DNA of 64,000 bases from Fibrella aquatilis (GCF_017353255.1 NZ_JAFMYU010000033.1:1-64000); one strand, 5' to 3'. Counted from the first letter of the stretch, positions 34,882 through 44,676 are shown. Numbers and translations are program-made. The notes: generated by a model not told the origin, from the sequence alone.

Positions 34882-36300
34882 ATGAAACGAACCTTATGGC
34901 TGTTGGCCGTGGGCACCTGCCTTTACGCACAAGCTCCAGCCCAGTCGAAAAAAGCCCCGGCAAAGGCTTCTCCTATGCAGGCTGCCGTGAAGTCGGGGGC
35001 TGCCAACGCAGCAAAAGTGCCAGTTGCCCCGGCCGCTGCTACGTCTGGTCGCATTAAATTCACCGAATTTGACTTGCCTAACGGCCTGCATGTGATTTTG
35101 CATCAGGACAATAGTACGCCGCTGGTGGCCGTGACGATGATGTATCATGTGGGCTCGAAAAATGAGCAAACCACCCGCACCGGCTTCGCCCACTTCTTTG
35201 AACACCTGCTGTTTGAAGGCTCGGACAACATTAAGCGGGGCGAGTACATGAAGATCGTGAAAGGCAACGGCGGACAGCTCAATGCCAACACCAGTCAGGA
35301 CCGCACGTTCTATTACGAAGTAATGCCGTCTAACAAGCTCGAGCTGGGCCTGTACCTGGAATCGGAGCGGCTGTTGCACGCCAGGATCGACGAGAAAGGT
35401 GTGGAAACGCAGCGCGAAGTAGTAAAGGAAGAAAAGCGCCAACGGATTGATAATCAACCTTATGGCTCTATTTTCACCGAGGTACTGAAGCACGCATACA
35501 CCAAACACCCCTACCAGTGGGCACCCATTGGTTCGCTGGAGCACCTGAACGCCGCCACGATTGACGAATTCCGGCAGTTCTACAAAGACTTCTACGTACC
35601 TAACAACGCGATCCTGTCTATTGCCGGCGACATTGACCCGGCGCAGGCTAAAGCATTGGCCACCAAGTACTTCGCCGAAATTCCCAAGGGTGCCAAAGCT
35701 ATCTACCGTCCATCGATCAAAGAGCCGGAGCAGGTGAAAGAGGTGCGCGACACCATCTACGACAACATCACGCTGCCCGCCGTGGTGCAGGCCTACCACA
35801 TCCCCGCGCAGGGCACCCCCGACTCCTATGCCGTGGAGGTGCTGCAAACGATTCTGGCCGGGGGCGAAAGCTCGCGCATGAACAAGGAGATAGTCGATAA
35901 GCAACAGAAGGCGCTACAGTCGGCGGCGTTTCCGGTGGCTAACGAAGATTCGGGGCTTTTTCTGACCTATTCCATTGCTAACCAGGGTGTTAAACCTAAT
36001 GATCTGGAAGTGGCGGTGAACACCGAAATCGACCGGGTAAAGAAAGACCTGGTAACGGATGCTGAGTTGACAAAGGTGAAAAACCAGCTCGAAACCAATT
36101 TCGTGAACCAGAACGCCCGCATTTTCGGGGTGGCCGAGAACCTGGCCAACTACAAAATGTATTACGGTGACGCCAACCTGATCAACACCGAAATTGACCG
36201 CTACAACAAGGTCACCAAGGAAGACGTCCGCCGCGTGGCCAACCAATACCTCAAACCCGAAAACCGGGTAGTTTTATATTATCTGCCGAAAGCAAAATAA
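34882..36300 (+). CDS. M16 family zinc metallopeptidase, active subunit
   Basis: A 472-residue exported peptidase. A signal peptide (MKRTLWLLAVGTCLYAQAPAQ) is followed by an alanine- and lysine-rich linker. The inverted zinc motif H-x-x-E-H is HFFEH at about residues 104-108, with the third ligand Glu in ETQREVVKEEKR near 181. Those residues are the catalytic core of M16B peptidases, which degrade or process peptides. It has one N-terminal and one C-terminal M16 domain (NQYLKPENRVVLYYL near the end). It overlaps the next gene by one base at TAATG (36298-36302), consistent with co-translation of the two halves of a heterodimer. Confidence 0.92.
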   Translation: MKRTLWLLAVGTCLYAQAPAQSKKAPAKASPMQAAVKSGAANAAKVPVAPAAATSGRIKFTEFDLPNGLHVILHQDNSTPLVAVTMMYHVGSKNEQTTRTGFAHFFEHLLFEGSDNIKRGEYMKIVKGNGGQLNANTSQDRTFYYEVMPSNKLELGLYLESERLLHARIDEKGVETQREVVKEEKRQRIDNQPYGSIFTEVLKHAYTKHPYQWAPIGSLEHLNAATIDEFRQFYKDFYVPNNAILSIAGDIDPAQAKALATKYFAEIPKGAKAIYRPSIKEPEQVKEVRDTIYDNITLPAVVQAYHIPAQGTPDSYAVEVLQTILAGGESSRMNKEIVDKQQKALQSAAFPVANEDSGLFLTYSIANQGVKPNDLEVAVNTEIDRVKKDLVTDAELTKVKNQLETNFVNQNARIFGVAENLANYKMYYGDANLINTEIDRYNKVTKEDVRRVANQYLKPENRVVLYYLPKAK

Positions 36301-38381
36301 TGATACTCAAACATACCCTCCTGGGCCTTTCGCTGTTGGGCATCGCCACCAGCAGCTTCGCCCAGAACCCGCTCGACAGGAGCAAATTACCTGTGGACGC
36401 CCCCGCGCCGCAGATCAAAATCGGTAAGCCCGAATCGTTTACGCTGGCCAACGGTCTGAAGGTGTTTGTGGTGGAAAACCACAAGCTGCCCCGCGTGGCC
36501 GTAAACCTAGTGCTCGACCGTGAGCCGTTGCTGGAAGGAGACAAAGCAGGCGTTAGCGGCTTTGCTGGACAACTGTTACGGATGGGCACCAAGACTCGCA
36601 CCAAAGAGCAGCTTGATGAGGAAGTTGACTTCATTGGCGCCGACTTAAGCACATCAGCCACCAACGTGTATGGCCGTTCGCTGACTAAAAACGTGGGTAA
36701 GCTGTTCGAACTGATGTCGGACGTGGTGCTGAACCCGGCGTTTCCGCAGGCGGAGTTAGACAAGCTGAAAAAGCAGACAAAATCGAGCCTAGCCTCGCAG
36801 AAAGATAACCCGAACGCCATTGCCAGTAAGGTGGCCAACGTGGTCATGTTTGGCAAAAACCACCCCTACGGGGAGCAGCAAACGGAAGAGTCGGTGGATA
36901 AAATCACCATCGACGACGTGAAGAATTACTACACCACCTACTTCCGGCCCAACATTGGCTACATGGCCGTAGTGGGCGACATCACGCCCGCGCAGGCCAA
37001 AGCGCTGGTCGAGAAGTCGTTGGGCGGCTGGCAGCGCGGCGACGTGCCCAAGCCTACCTACCCTGCTCCGGCAGCCATTGGCAAAACCAAGATTGCGCTG
37101 GTAGACCGGCCCAGTTCGGTACAGTCGGTGATCTCGGTGGTGTATCCCGTTACGCTCAAGCCTTATTCGCAGGAAACCATTCTGGCCAGCGTGATGAACG
37201 ACATTCTGGGTGGGTCAGAAGCGCGGCTGTTCAACAACCTCCGCGAGAAGCACGGCTACACCTACGGCGCGTACTCGAACCTGAGCGGCGACCGGCTGGT
37301 AGGTCGGTTCCGGGCGGGGGCTAGCGTGCGCAACGCGGTGACCGACAGCTCAGTAGCCGAGATCATGAACGAACTGAAGTCGATCAGCAGCAGCCCCGTT
37401 TCGGCGGCCGAGCTGAAGCAGACCAAGAATGCGTTTGGCGGCAACTTCATTTTCACTCTCGAAGACCCGCAGACGATTGCCAACTTCGCCATCAACACGG
37501 CCCGCTACAACCTGCCCGAAGACTTCTTCGCCAACTACCTGAAGTACGTCGACAACATCACCGAAGCCGACGTATCGACAGCGGGTAAGCAGTTTATCCG
37601 GCCCGAAAACGCCGTGATCGTGGTAGTGGGTAAGGCCAGTGAGATTGCCGACAAGCTGAAAAAGTTTGGCGACATCGAGTATTACGACAACAAAGGCAAC
37701 CGCGTGGAGGCACCCAAAGCTGCTGCCGCCGTGCCCGTGGGCATGACCGCCCAGCAGGTGATTGATAAGTACGTAGCGGCCATTGGCGGGAAAGACGCCC
37801 TGCTGAAAATTCAGGACATGACCACCCAGATGAGCACCGAGATGCAGGGCAACGCCGTGCTGATGACGCGTAAAGCCAAAGCCCCCAACAAGTCGATGAT
37901 GTCGGCCACGGTGATGGGCATGGAGATGATGAAAATGGCCAGCGATGGCACGTCGGCGGCGCGGACCGTGCGCGGCAACACCACCAAACTGGAAGGCAAA
38001 GACGCCGATCAGGTGCTGGTGCAGGGCGGCCTTTTCCCCGAACTGCGCTACGCCGACAACAAGGTAACAAGTACGCTGGAAGGCACCGAAAAAGTAGACG
38101 GCAAAGACGCTTACCGTGTGAAAAACAGCACCGCCAACGGCCTCACCTGGACCGATTTTTATGATACCGCGTCGGGCCTAAAAGTACAGACTATGTCGAC
38201 CCAAAAGGGGCCGCAGGGCGAGGTGGTACAGACCGTCAGCTACGGCGACTACAAAGATGTCAGCGGCGTGAAAGTGCCTTACAGCATCAAGCAGCCCATG
38301 GGTCCCATGACCATGACGCTTTCGGTGGATAAAGTAGAGGTGAATAAAGGACTGAAGGATTCGGATTTTAGCGTGAACTGA
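36300..38381 (+). CDS. M16-like inactive partner subunit with C-terminal extension
   Basis: A 693-residue exported M16 homologue. The signal peptide ends near SSFAQ. Where the active-site HxxEH should be it has SGFAGQLLRMGTKTR, so zinc ligands are absent. In two-subunit M16B enzymes the inactive partner contributes substrate binding. The M16 part ends near residue 460 (FGDIEYYDNKGNRVE). The extra C-terminal 230 residues (AQQVIDKYVAAIGGKDALLK, EGTEKVDGKDAYRVKNST) have a beta-rich pattern like outer-membrane lipoprotein-sorting (LolA-type) domains. This fusion is found in other Bacteroidota M16 proteins, by recollection. Starts at the ATG overlapping the previous stop. Confidence 0.85.
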   Translation: MILKHTLLGLSLLGIATSSFAQNPLDRSKLPVDAPAPQIKIGKPESFTLANGLKVFVVENHKLPRVAVNLVLDREPLLEGDKAGVSGFAGQLLRMGTKTRTKEQLDEEVDFIGADLSTSATNVYGRSLTKNVGKLFELMSDVVLNPAFPQAELDKLKKQTKSSLASQKDNPNAIASKVANVVMFGKNHPYGEQQTEESVDKITIDDVKNYYTTYFRPNIGYMAVVGDITPAQAKALVEKSLGGWQRGDVPKPTYPAPAAIGKTKIALVDRPSSVQSVISVVYPVTLKPYSQETILASVMNDILGGSEARLFNNLREKHGYTYGAYSNLSGDRLVGRFRAGASVRNAVTDSSVAEIMNELKSISSSPVSAAELKQTKNAFGGNFIFTLEDPQTIANFAINTARYNLPEDFFANYLKYVDNITEADVSTAGKQFIRPENAVIVVVGKASEIADKLKKFGDIEYYDNKGNRVEAPKAAAAVPVGMTAQQVIDKYVAAIGGKDALLKIQDMTTQMSTEMQGNAVLMTRKAKAPNKSMMSATVMGMEMMKMASDGTSAARTVRGNTTKLEGKDADQVLVQGGLFPELRYADNKVTSTLEGTEKVDGKDAYRVKNSTANGLTWTDFYDTASGLKVQTMSTQKGPQGEVVQTVSYGDYKDVSGVKVPYSIKQPMGPMTMTLSVDKVEVNKGLKDSDFSVN

Positions 38382-38414
38382 TAAAGTAAAAAGACCACAA
38401 GGACAGCCAAGTAC

Positions 38415-38464
38415 AATGGGCTACCTGTTTTCTAGCTCCAGAAAACAGGTAGCCCATTTTTTGT
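38415..38464 (+). terminator. Rho-independent terminator after the M16 operon
   Basis: AATGGGCTACCTGTTTTCT (38415-38433) pairs perfectly with AGAAAACAGGTAGCCCATT (38440-38458), followed by TTTTTTG. A GACCACAA/TTGTGGTC outer pair extends the stem. It lies 34 bases after the peptidase stop. Confidence 0.8.
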
Positions 38465-38599
38465 GGTCGCAGCCCGCGTCGCCAAGCTAAAGCATGGCGT
38501 TAAGCCTCCGGGCCTGCCGCTCCGCTCAGGTACGGACCTAACGGAATGACCAACACACACCCAGGCTATAATCTCTGTGGCTAATCCCTATTTTCGTGC

Positions 38600-39871
38600 A
38601 TGAATCAACGTTACCTGCTTCCGTTACTGTTTAGCTGGCTGACTGTTAACGACCTCTTTGCCCAAAACACCCCCGTCCGCGACACGACCCTGACGGTGCA
38701 GACCAAAAGCAGCCTCACCAATTTATACTACGGACAGGGCACGGACCGCCTCGGCGGGGCCAAGCGCGAAACGCTCGATTCGGGGGTGGTGCTGCGCATT
38801 ACGGGCGTGGCCGACAAGCTGTACCGGGTGCAACTGGCGCCCAATCAGACCGGGTTTGTACCAATGGAGCAAGTACAGCCTGTCCCGCTTCGGCAAGATG
38901 CCGATGCGCTCCTCAAACCAGCACCCATCCCCGACAGTACGGCCCAGACAACAACGGTTATCATACCTGCGTCATCGCCCCCACCCCCTACCCTGCTCAC
39001 CGGCAACTGGACCGTCTCCGGCGATAGCCTGTATGACTACGTGGCCATCCGATTGCCTGAACGGTTGCCTTACCAAAGCCGAACCGAAATTGACCCCAAC
39101 CGGATCGTGCTCGATATCTTCGGCGCCACAGCCAACACCAATTGGATCACGCAGTTACGCACGGTGCAAACCATTGATCGGGTCTGGTTTGAGCAGGTGG
39201 CCGACGGGCATTTCCGGGTAGTTGTTGCCTTGAAAAAGCCGCAGCATGGCCCAACACACTGGGGTTATTCGCTGTATTATCAGCGTACTACGCTTATGCT
39301 CCGTTTGCGCAGGCCACCCGCAGGCCGGTCACTGCGAGGCATGGTCATCGCCGTCGATGCCGGGCATGGGGGCACCAATACCGGCGCGAAAGGCGAGAAG
39401 TCTGGCCTACTGGAAAAAGACCTCACGCTCGACGTGGCGCGGCGGCTGCAAACCTACCTGACCAAAGCCGGGGCGCGGGTGGTAATGGTGCGCGAAACAG
39501 ACACAACACTCGGCCCGTCGGACCGGATTTTGGCCATGCGGAAGTTGCTGCCCAACCTGGTGGTAAGCGTCCATTTCAATTCGGCAGGAGGCGCTGGAGT
39601 GCGGGGCGTGAGCACGTATTACAAACACCTGGGCTTCCGGCCGTGGAGTCAGGCGGTACTGGCTCAACTGCTGACCCAACTGCCCGTAACCGAGTTTGGC
39701 AACGTGGGGCATTTCAACTTCTTCTTCAACAGCCCTACCGATTACCCCAACCTGCTGGTAGAAGGCCCATTTCTGAGCACCCCCACCGACGAAGCCCTGG
39801 CCATAGACCCCGCTTTTCGCCAAAAAATGGCCAAAGCCATCTGGAAAGGCCTTCGGCGAGCACGGCGGTGA
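38600..39871 (+). CDS. N-acetylmuramoyl-L-alanine amidase (Amidase_3)
   Basis: A 423-residue exported amidase that cleaves the bond between muramic acid and the stem peptide of peptidoglycan. The signal sequence ends near LFAQN. An SH3-like region covers about 30-100 (YRVQLAPNQTGFVPMEQVQP). An AMIN-like domain follows near 135-230 (SDYVAIRLPERLPYQ-type strands, RIVLDIFGATANTNW). The zinc amidase domain begins at 250, with ligands His (AVDAGHGGTNTG, near 255), Glu (GLLEKDL, near 271) and His (VSVHFNSAG, near 324). The catalytic Glu in LLVEGPFLST lies near 386. Probably acts on septal or envelope peptidoglycan. Confidence 0.92.
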   Translation: MNQRYLLPLLFSWLTVNDLFAQNTPVRDTTLTVQTKSSLTNLYYGQGTDRLGGAKRETLDSGVVLRITGVADKLYRVQLAPNQTGFVPMEQVQPVPLRQDADALLKPAPIPDSTAQTTTVIIPASSPPPPTLLTGNWTVSGDSLYDYVAIRLPERLPYQSRTEIDPNRIVLDIFGATANTNWITQLRTVQTIDRVWFEQVADGHFRVVVALKKPQHGPTHWGYSLYYQRTTLMLRLRRPPAGRSLRGMVIAVDAGHGGTNTGAKGEKSGLLEKDLTLDVARRLQTYLTKAGARVVMVRETDTTLGPSDRILAMRKLLPNLVVSVHFNSAGGAGVRGVSTYYKHLGFRPWSQAVLAQLLTQLPVTEFGNVGHFNFFFNSPTDYPNLLVEGPFLSTPTDEALAIDPAFRQKMAKAIWKGLRRARR

Positions 39872-40083
39872 TGAAGAGCGGAATGAGCAGAGTTTCTGCT
39901 TTGAAAATTCAGTAACCGTCTGATAAACATATCATCCTATTTGGTGCATCAGGGTGCATTCATATACCTAAAGTCTGTTATTTCGAGAGGACAAATTCGA
40001 GGATCATTTCTATACCTGTACAGGCCCGGCAATACCAGCAGACCAACGCGCTTTATCACTGACAACCTCTTTCGACTTAACCC

Positions 40084-42207
40084 ATGACGTTGTATCGACA
40101 CGTTTTCACGGGCGTTATGTTATTTACACTTTCGGCATTGTCAGCAACAGCACAATCGCGGTTGATCGATAGTCTGAAAACAAGCCTGACGCACCGGTTG
40201 GCCGACACCACCCGTGCTCATATTTACTACGACATCGCCAACGCGTTCTACAAACAGAACCTCCCCGACTCGGCCACGCTGTATTTGAAACGGATGCAGC
40301 CACTCTGCGTGCGCCGCAACGACCAGCTGGGCTTGGGCGACTACAACCGGCTTAGCGCCGTAGTGGCTATGCACCGGGGCCTGTATGAAGACGCCCTGAC
40401 CTACTGTCAGACCGCTATTGCCTGCTATACCAAAGTAGGCAACCAGAAAGCGGTGGCTAAAATTTACCAGAGCCTGGGGTTACTGTACAAAATGATGGGT
40501 GACAGTCAGGGTGTACAGGCATATACCCGGCAGGGGCTGGCCTACATTCAGCAGGCTATCGCCATCAACCAGCGCTTTAAAGCCACGCAGCAGTTGCGTG
40601 GTAACTACATCAATCTGGGCATTATTTATGAAGATCTGGGTGACTACAGACAAGGCCGTGAGTGCTTTTTCAAAGGACTGGCCCGTATCGACAATACCGA
40701 GGTAACACCCGAAGATGCCCGCATTCTTTACAACAACCTGGGCAAAAACTACAGCGTAGAGGGGCTGCACAAACAGGCCATCACCTACCTCGAAAAAGCG
40801 CTGGCTATTAATGAATCGCTCCAGAAAACCAGCAGTCTGGCCCATAATTACCGGAACCTGGCCACCGCCTATAACGGCCTTGGGCAACCCGACATGGCCG
40901 TTCGTTGTGCCGAAAAGGCCGTGGCGTTTAGCAAGAAAGCCAAAGACGCACCCCTGACGGCTTCCACCTACGGCATATTGGCCAAAAGCTATGCCGGTGC
41001 AGGCCATTACGACAAAGCCTACGCGGCCTCGATCATCCACAAGCAGATTGAAGATTCGCTGGTCAACATCACCAAAACCTGGACCATCGCCCAGCTTGAG
41101 GGACGCTATGCCGTGCAGCAGGCCAACGCCCTGGCTACAATTAAGGCTAATCTGGAACTGGCTAAGACACAGGAAATTGCTCGGATAGAGGCGCAGAAGG
41201 CAAAGGAGATTGTGGCTATTCAGGCAGAAGAGAGCCGCCGCGTAGCCCAGATTAGGGCCATTGCTGAGGTGGCTAAGACGCGGGCAGTGGCGAGTGTGCA
41301 GGCTAAGTATGACACGCAGAAGAAAGTGCATCAGATTGCTATACTCGACGGGCAAAATCAACAGCGCACCCGGCAGATCAGATACATGACGGGGGGACTA
41401 GTGCTACTACTGCTGCTGGCAGGTAGCCTGATGGGGTTGTATGTTGTTATTCGCCGGACAAACCGCCGCCTGTCGGTGCAAAACGGCATCATCACGGCCA
41501 ACAGTGAGCAGTTGGTCAGCCAGTCGGATCAGTTGCGGGTGCTGATGAAAGAGCTACACCACCGGGTGAAAAACAACCTCGCCATTGTGTCGAGCCTGCT
41601 GAAACTCCAGTCGAACCGGCTTGACGATGAGAAGGCCATCCAGGCGGTGCGGGTGGGACAGCAGCGCGTAGAGGCCATGTCGCTCATTCACCAGCGGCTC
41701 TACCAGACCGATCAGCTCACCACCGTCAACATGACCGAGTACCTCACCGACCTGGCCGCCAGTTTAATCAGGGCCTACGGGTATCAGCCTGACTCATTCG
41801 ACCTGCAACTGAACGTAGATCTACCCGAATTAGATGTCGACGTGGCCATTCCGTTAGGGTTAATTGTCAACGAACTGGCTACCAACGCCTTCAAATATGC
41901 CTACGACGACAGCCCACACCCCCTACTCCGCATTGACCTGCGCCGCAGCGAAGGCCTGAGTGGGTCAGGCATGACGCTGGAAGTGCAGGACAACGGGCCG
42001 GGCATTGACCTCACCAACGGGCAGCCAACCGGTTCGCGGTCGTTTGGCAAGCGCCTCATTGCATCGCTTAGTGAGCAACTAGATGGCCAGGGCGAGTGGC
42101 TCAGGCAAAATGGTACGCTGTTCCGGTTGTCCATTCAACACATTCGACTAACAGCCAACGCTTTACCTTCTACCAATCAATCACACTATGCCCCTGTAGC
42201 GGTATGA
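40084..42207 (+). CDS. TPR sensor histidine kinase, HisKA_2 type
   Basis: A 707-residue kinase. The signal sequence ends at TAQ (residue 24). TPR repeats cover about 30-330 (GDYRQGRECFFKGLARID, YLEKALAINESLQKTSSLAH). A long charged coiled coil follows at 340-425 (IEAQKAKEIVAIQAEESRRV). A single membrane helix lies at about 437-458 (GGLVLLLLLAGSLMGLYVVI). The phosphoacceptor motif is MKELHHRVKNNLAIVSSLLK (His near 489), the HisKA_2 form. The ATPase domain has VNELATNAFKYAYDD near 593 and DNGPGID near 637. The stop overlaps the LytTR regulator ATG by four bases, so kinase and regulator are co-translated. Confidence 0.9.
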   Translation: MTLYRHVFTGVMLFTLSALSATAQSRLIDSLKTSLTHRLADTTRAHIYYDIANAFYKQNLPDSATLYLKRMQPLCVRRNDQLGLGDYNRLSAVVAMHRGLYEDALTYCQTAIACYTKVGNQKAVAKIYQSLGLLYKMMGDSQGVQAYTRQGLAYIQQAIAINQRFKATQQLRGNYINLGIIYEDLGDYRQGRECFFKGLARIDNTEVTPEDARILYNNLGKNYSVEGLHKQAITYLEKALAINESLQKTSSLAHNYRNLATAYNGLGQPDMAVRCAEKAVAFSKKAKDAPLTASTYGILAKSYAGAGHYDKAYAASIIHKQIEDSLVNITKTWTIAQLEGRYAVQQANALATIKANLELAKTQEIARIEAQKAKEIVAIQAEESRRVAQIRAIAEVAKTRAVASVQAKYDTQKKVHQIAILDGQNQQRTRQIRYMTGGLVLLLLLAGSLMGLYVVIRRTNRRLSVQNGIITANSEQLVSQSDQLRVLMKELHHRVKNNLAIVSSLLKLQSNRLDDEKAIQAVRVGQQRVEAMSLIHQRLYQTDQLTTVNMTEYLTDLAASLIRAYGYQPDSFDLQLNVDLPELDVDVAIPLGLIVNELATNAFKYAYDDSPHPLLRIDLRRSEGLSGSGMTLEVQDNGPGIDLTNGQPTGSRSFGKRLIASLSEQLDGQGEWLRQNGTLFRLSIQHIRLTANALPSTNQSHYAPVAV

Positions 42208-42959
42208 AAACGGCCGAACGAATGCACATTTTGGTAGTAGAAGATGAGCCTATTCTGGCTATGGACCTGTCTGACAGCCTGGAAGAAGAGGGCTATTGCG
42301 TGGTAGGCGTAGCCACCAACGGCCACAAGGCGCTCGATCTGTTTCGCACTCGGCCCGTTGACCTGGTCCTGTGCGACATCATGATCAAAGGCGACTGGGA
42401 CGGCATCGAAACCGTGCGCCATTTAACGGCCGAACGCCCCGTACCGGTGATTTACCTGACCGCCCTCACCGACAGCGATACGCTGGAACGGGCCAAGCAA
42501 ACCTACCCGGCGGCTTACCTCAACAAACCCTACCAATTGCCCAGCCTGCGCACGGCCATTGAACTGGCTATTCATAACGCCACCATGCGCACCCCGCCAC
42601 CCGCCGCCGAACGTGATGGCACCGGCCGCGAAACCCTGCTTCAGATCAATAACTACCTGTATATCAAGCAGAACTACCAGTTTATTCGGATCGACATGAA
42701 CGATCTGCTGTACCTGGAAGCCGACAACACCTACACCAAACTCGTTACCACGGGGCGGAAGTACATTCTCCGGCTTACGCTGAGCAGCATTCTGGAACGC
42801 ATCAGTCAGCCGTGGCTTGTGCGTATTCACCGGTCCTACGCCATCAACATCAATTCGGTGGAGTCGTTTAACGACGTGGAAGTGAGCATTGGGCCGCAGT
42901 TGATCCCCCTAAGCCGGAGTTGCAAAGACGACTTTATGCGCCACTTTTTGCACCGATAA
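42204..42959 (+). CDS. LytTR-type response regulator
   Basis: A 251-residue regulator starting MKTAERMHILVVEDEPILAM. The receiver domain has Asp58 as phosphoacceptor in LVLCDIMIKGDWDG, Thr in YLTALTDS and Lys in LNKPYQLP. The C-terminal LytTR DNA-binding domain runs from about residue 150 to 250 (DMNDLLYLEADNTYTKLVTT, WLVRIHRSYAININSVE, LIPLSRSCKDDFM). LytTR proteins bind imperfect direct repeats and regulate surface or secreted functions. Overlap ATGA with the kinase ensures coupled synthesis. A strong terminator follows, then the curlin-repeat gene, a plausible but unproven target. Confidence 0.92.
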   Translation: MKTAERMHILVVEDEPILAMDLSDSLEEEGYCVVGVATNGHKALDLFRTRPVDLVLCDIMIKGDWDGIETVRHLTAERPVPVIYLTALTDSDTLERAKQTYPAAYLNKPYQLPSLRTAIELAIHNATMRTPPPAAERDGTGRETLLQINNYLYIKQNYQFIRIDMNDLLYLEADNTYTKLVTTGRKYILRLTLSSILERISQPWLVRIHRSYAININSVESFNDVEVSIGPQLIPLSRSCKDDFMRHFLHR

Positions 42960-42985
42960 CTGACCAAATTATTGCCCTAACCCTG

Positions 42986-43017
42986 AAAAGGCACCGCCAT
43001 GGCGGTGCCTTTTTTTA
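42986..43017 (+). terminator. Rho-independent terminator of the kinase/LytTR operon
   Basis: AAAAGGCACCGCC (42986-42998) pairs with GGCGGTGCCTTTT after the loop AT, followed by a run of T's (to 43016). It is a textbook hairpin with a GC-rich stem. Confidence 0.9.
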
Positions 43018-43233
43018 TGGCTCTCAACCGAGCCTATGGCCTGCCTCAATAGGGGTCTGGATTCATTCCCTCCCGAAACGCGCCAATTCACTTACCACAG
43101 GGCGTTGCTCACCCCCTTTGTCCGGCACTGCCTCCTGGGCACGGCTACTTTTGACTCAGTATCTGACCAAAACGGCGTAACGGCCACCCCTTGTAACCTT
43201 AATCCACTTGTTTCATCTAATCGGTTTTCAACC

Positions 43234-44607
43234 ATGAAAAATGTAGTACTTACTGGCACCGCGATGATCGCCTTTGCCACAGCGGGCCTAGCCCAAACCA
43301 ACACCGCCACCCTCAACCAGAACGGTAACGCCCAAACGGCCACCCAACTGCAAACGGGCAGCTACCTCCAGTCGTTTATTACGCAGGACAAAGGAACGGC
43401 AACCAACTACGGCAGCTATGCCGCCACGCGTCAGCAAAGCACCGGCGCGGCGGGCAACTACGCCGCCGTTAATCAGAAAGATGGCTCGAACTCGAACCGG
43501 GGGTATGTGACGCAGGTGGGTGGCGGCACCGGCAACGAAGCAACCATCACCCAGAGCAATAACAGCGGGGCACTGGCAACGGCAGCGGTGCAGGTAACAG
43601 GAGCCACCTCAGCGGCGGCGGTGATCGCGGCCAAGGGCAACTGGGCGGGCATCTATCAGCAGGGGAACGGCAACGTGACTACCTACATCAACCAGAGCAA
43701 CACCAGCTACGCCAACTTTGGTGAGATAACCCAGTATGGAGACAACAACCGCCAGACGTCTATTGACCAGAGCAGCACGTCAAACAACAACACGGCCAAC
43801 ATCTTTCAGGGAACGGCCAGTGCGGGGGTAAATGATGACCGCGCCGTGATAGTACAGCAAAATTTCAGCCGTCGCAACACGGCCACGGTGACGCAGACAG
43901 CCAGTAGCAACGATGCCTTTATCACCCAAAATAATAGCAGCTACGACAACGAAGCCACGGTGCTGCAAATTGGCGGATTGGGGTCAACGGCAACGATTTC
44001 GCAGACGAATACAAGGGAGAGTATGGCCTCTGTAGAGCAACGGCGAGGTGATAACGAGGGTACAATCACCCAATCGAACGGTAGCCGATATGAGCAAGCC
44101 AGCATACTACAGTTAGGTACCTCAAGCCAGGCCACCATTAATCAAGACAATGATTATTACGGCGTGGCCAGCATTACGCAGAACGGCTCTCTCAACAAAG
44201 CCAATATTGATCAGGTGTATGGTGGCAGTACTTCAGGCACAGGCAACACGGCCACCATTACACAGGATCTGCTCACCACGGCGGGGTCGCGTAACGTGGC
44301 CTACATCAAACAGGGTGCTGGTGCCACGTTATCGGAAAACAACACGGCTACTATTACGCAGGAATACAGCTACAATACGGCCAAACTGTCGCAGGTAGGC
44401 AATGGCAACACGGGTACGCTCAGCCAGCGCGGCGACTACAACGTGATTAAAGGCCTCACCGGTGATTTTGCCATCCAGCAGGGCAACGACAACACGCTGA
44501 CCGTGACGCAGAATTCAGGCAGCAGTGCCCCCTACGTAGCCAACATCGCCAGCGTCAGCCAGATCGGTATCGGCAACACCGCCACCATCACACAATCACG
44601 GAACTGA
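43234..44607 (+). CDS. Curlin-repeat (amyloid-type) secreted protein
   Basis: A 457-residue exported protein. The signal peptide MKNVVLTGTAMIAFATAGLA is followed by a chain of curlin-type repeats. About 15-20 copies of the strand-turn unit are visible, such as GNTATITQ, NNEATVLQIGGLGSTATISQ and GDNNRQTSIDQSS, with the Q-x-G-x-x-N-x-A-x-I-x-Q spacing of CsgA/CsgB. This suggests a beta-helical amyloid fibre subunit. No csgE, csgF or csgG is in the window, so export may use machinery elsewhere or another route. The start was placed at the signal peptide; the longer frame upstream overlaps the LytTR terminator. It lies 274 bases after the LytTR gene, so it is plausibly a target of that regulator. 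Confidence 0.78.
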   Translation: MKNVVLTGTAMIAFATAGLAQTNTATLNQNGNAQTATQLQTGSYLQSFITQDKGTATNYGSYAATRQQSTGAAGNYAAVNQKDGSNSNRGYVTQVGGGTGNEATITQSNNSGALATAAVQVTGATSAAAVIAAKGNWAGIYQQGNGNVTTYINQSNTSYANFGEITQYGDNNRQTSIDQSSTSNNNTANIFQGTASAGVNDDRAVIVQQNFSRRNTATVTQTASSNDAFITQNNSSYDNEATVLQIGGLGSTATISQTNTRESMASVEQRRGDNEGTITQSNGSRYEQASILQLGTSSQATINQDNDYYGVASITQNGSLNKANIDQVYGGSTSGTGNTATITQDLLTTAGSRNVAYIKQGAGATLSENNTATITQEYSYNTAKLSQVGNGNTGTLSQRGDYNVIKGLTGDFAIQQGNDNTLTVTQNSGSSAPYVANIASVSQIGIGNTATITQSRN

Positions 44608-44630
44608 GGTACTAGTGTACTGATAGTCAA

Positions 44631-44676
44631 CGCATAAAAAACGTCTGTGCGACGACGCACAGACGTTTTTTATGCG
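44631..44676 (+). terminator. Strong terminator hairpin after the curlin-like gene
   Basis: CGCATAAAAAACGTCTGTGC and its complement GCACAGACGTTTTTTATGCG (44631-44676) form a 20-bp stem with a 6-nt loop. A/T runs on both sides of the inner stem allow bidirectional termination. Confidence 0.85.

Noticed and set aside
34894-35904. 336-codon open frame on the minus strand
   Set aside because: Antisense to the M16 peptidase, which contains a complete HxxEH site and signal peptide.
39940-39970. GGTGCATCA-GGGTGCATTCA direct repeats as a LytTR-binding site before the kinase operon
   Set aside because: The 10-nt spacing between repeat starts does not fit the roughly two-turn spacing of known LytTR sites, and there is only one such pair.
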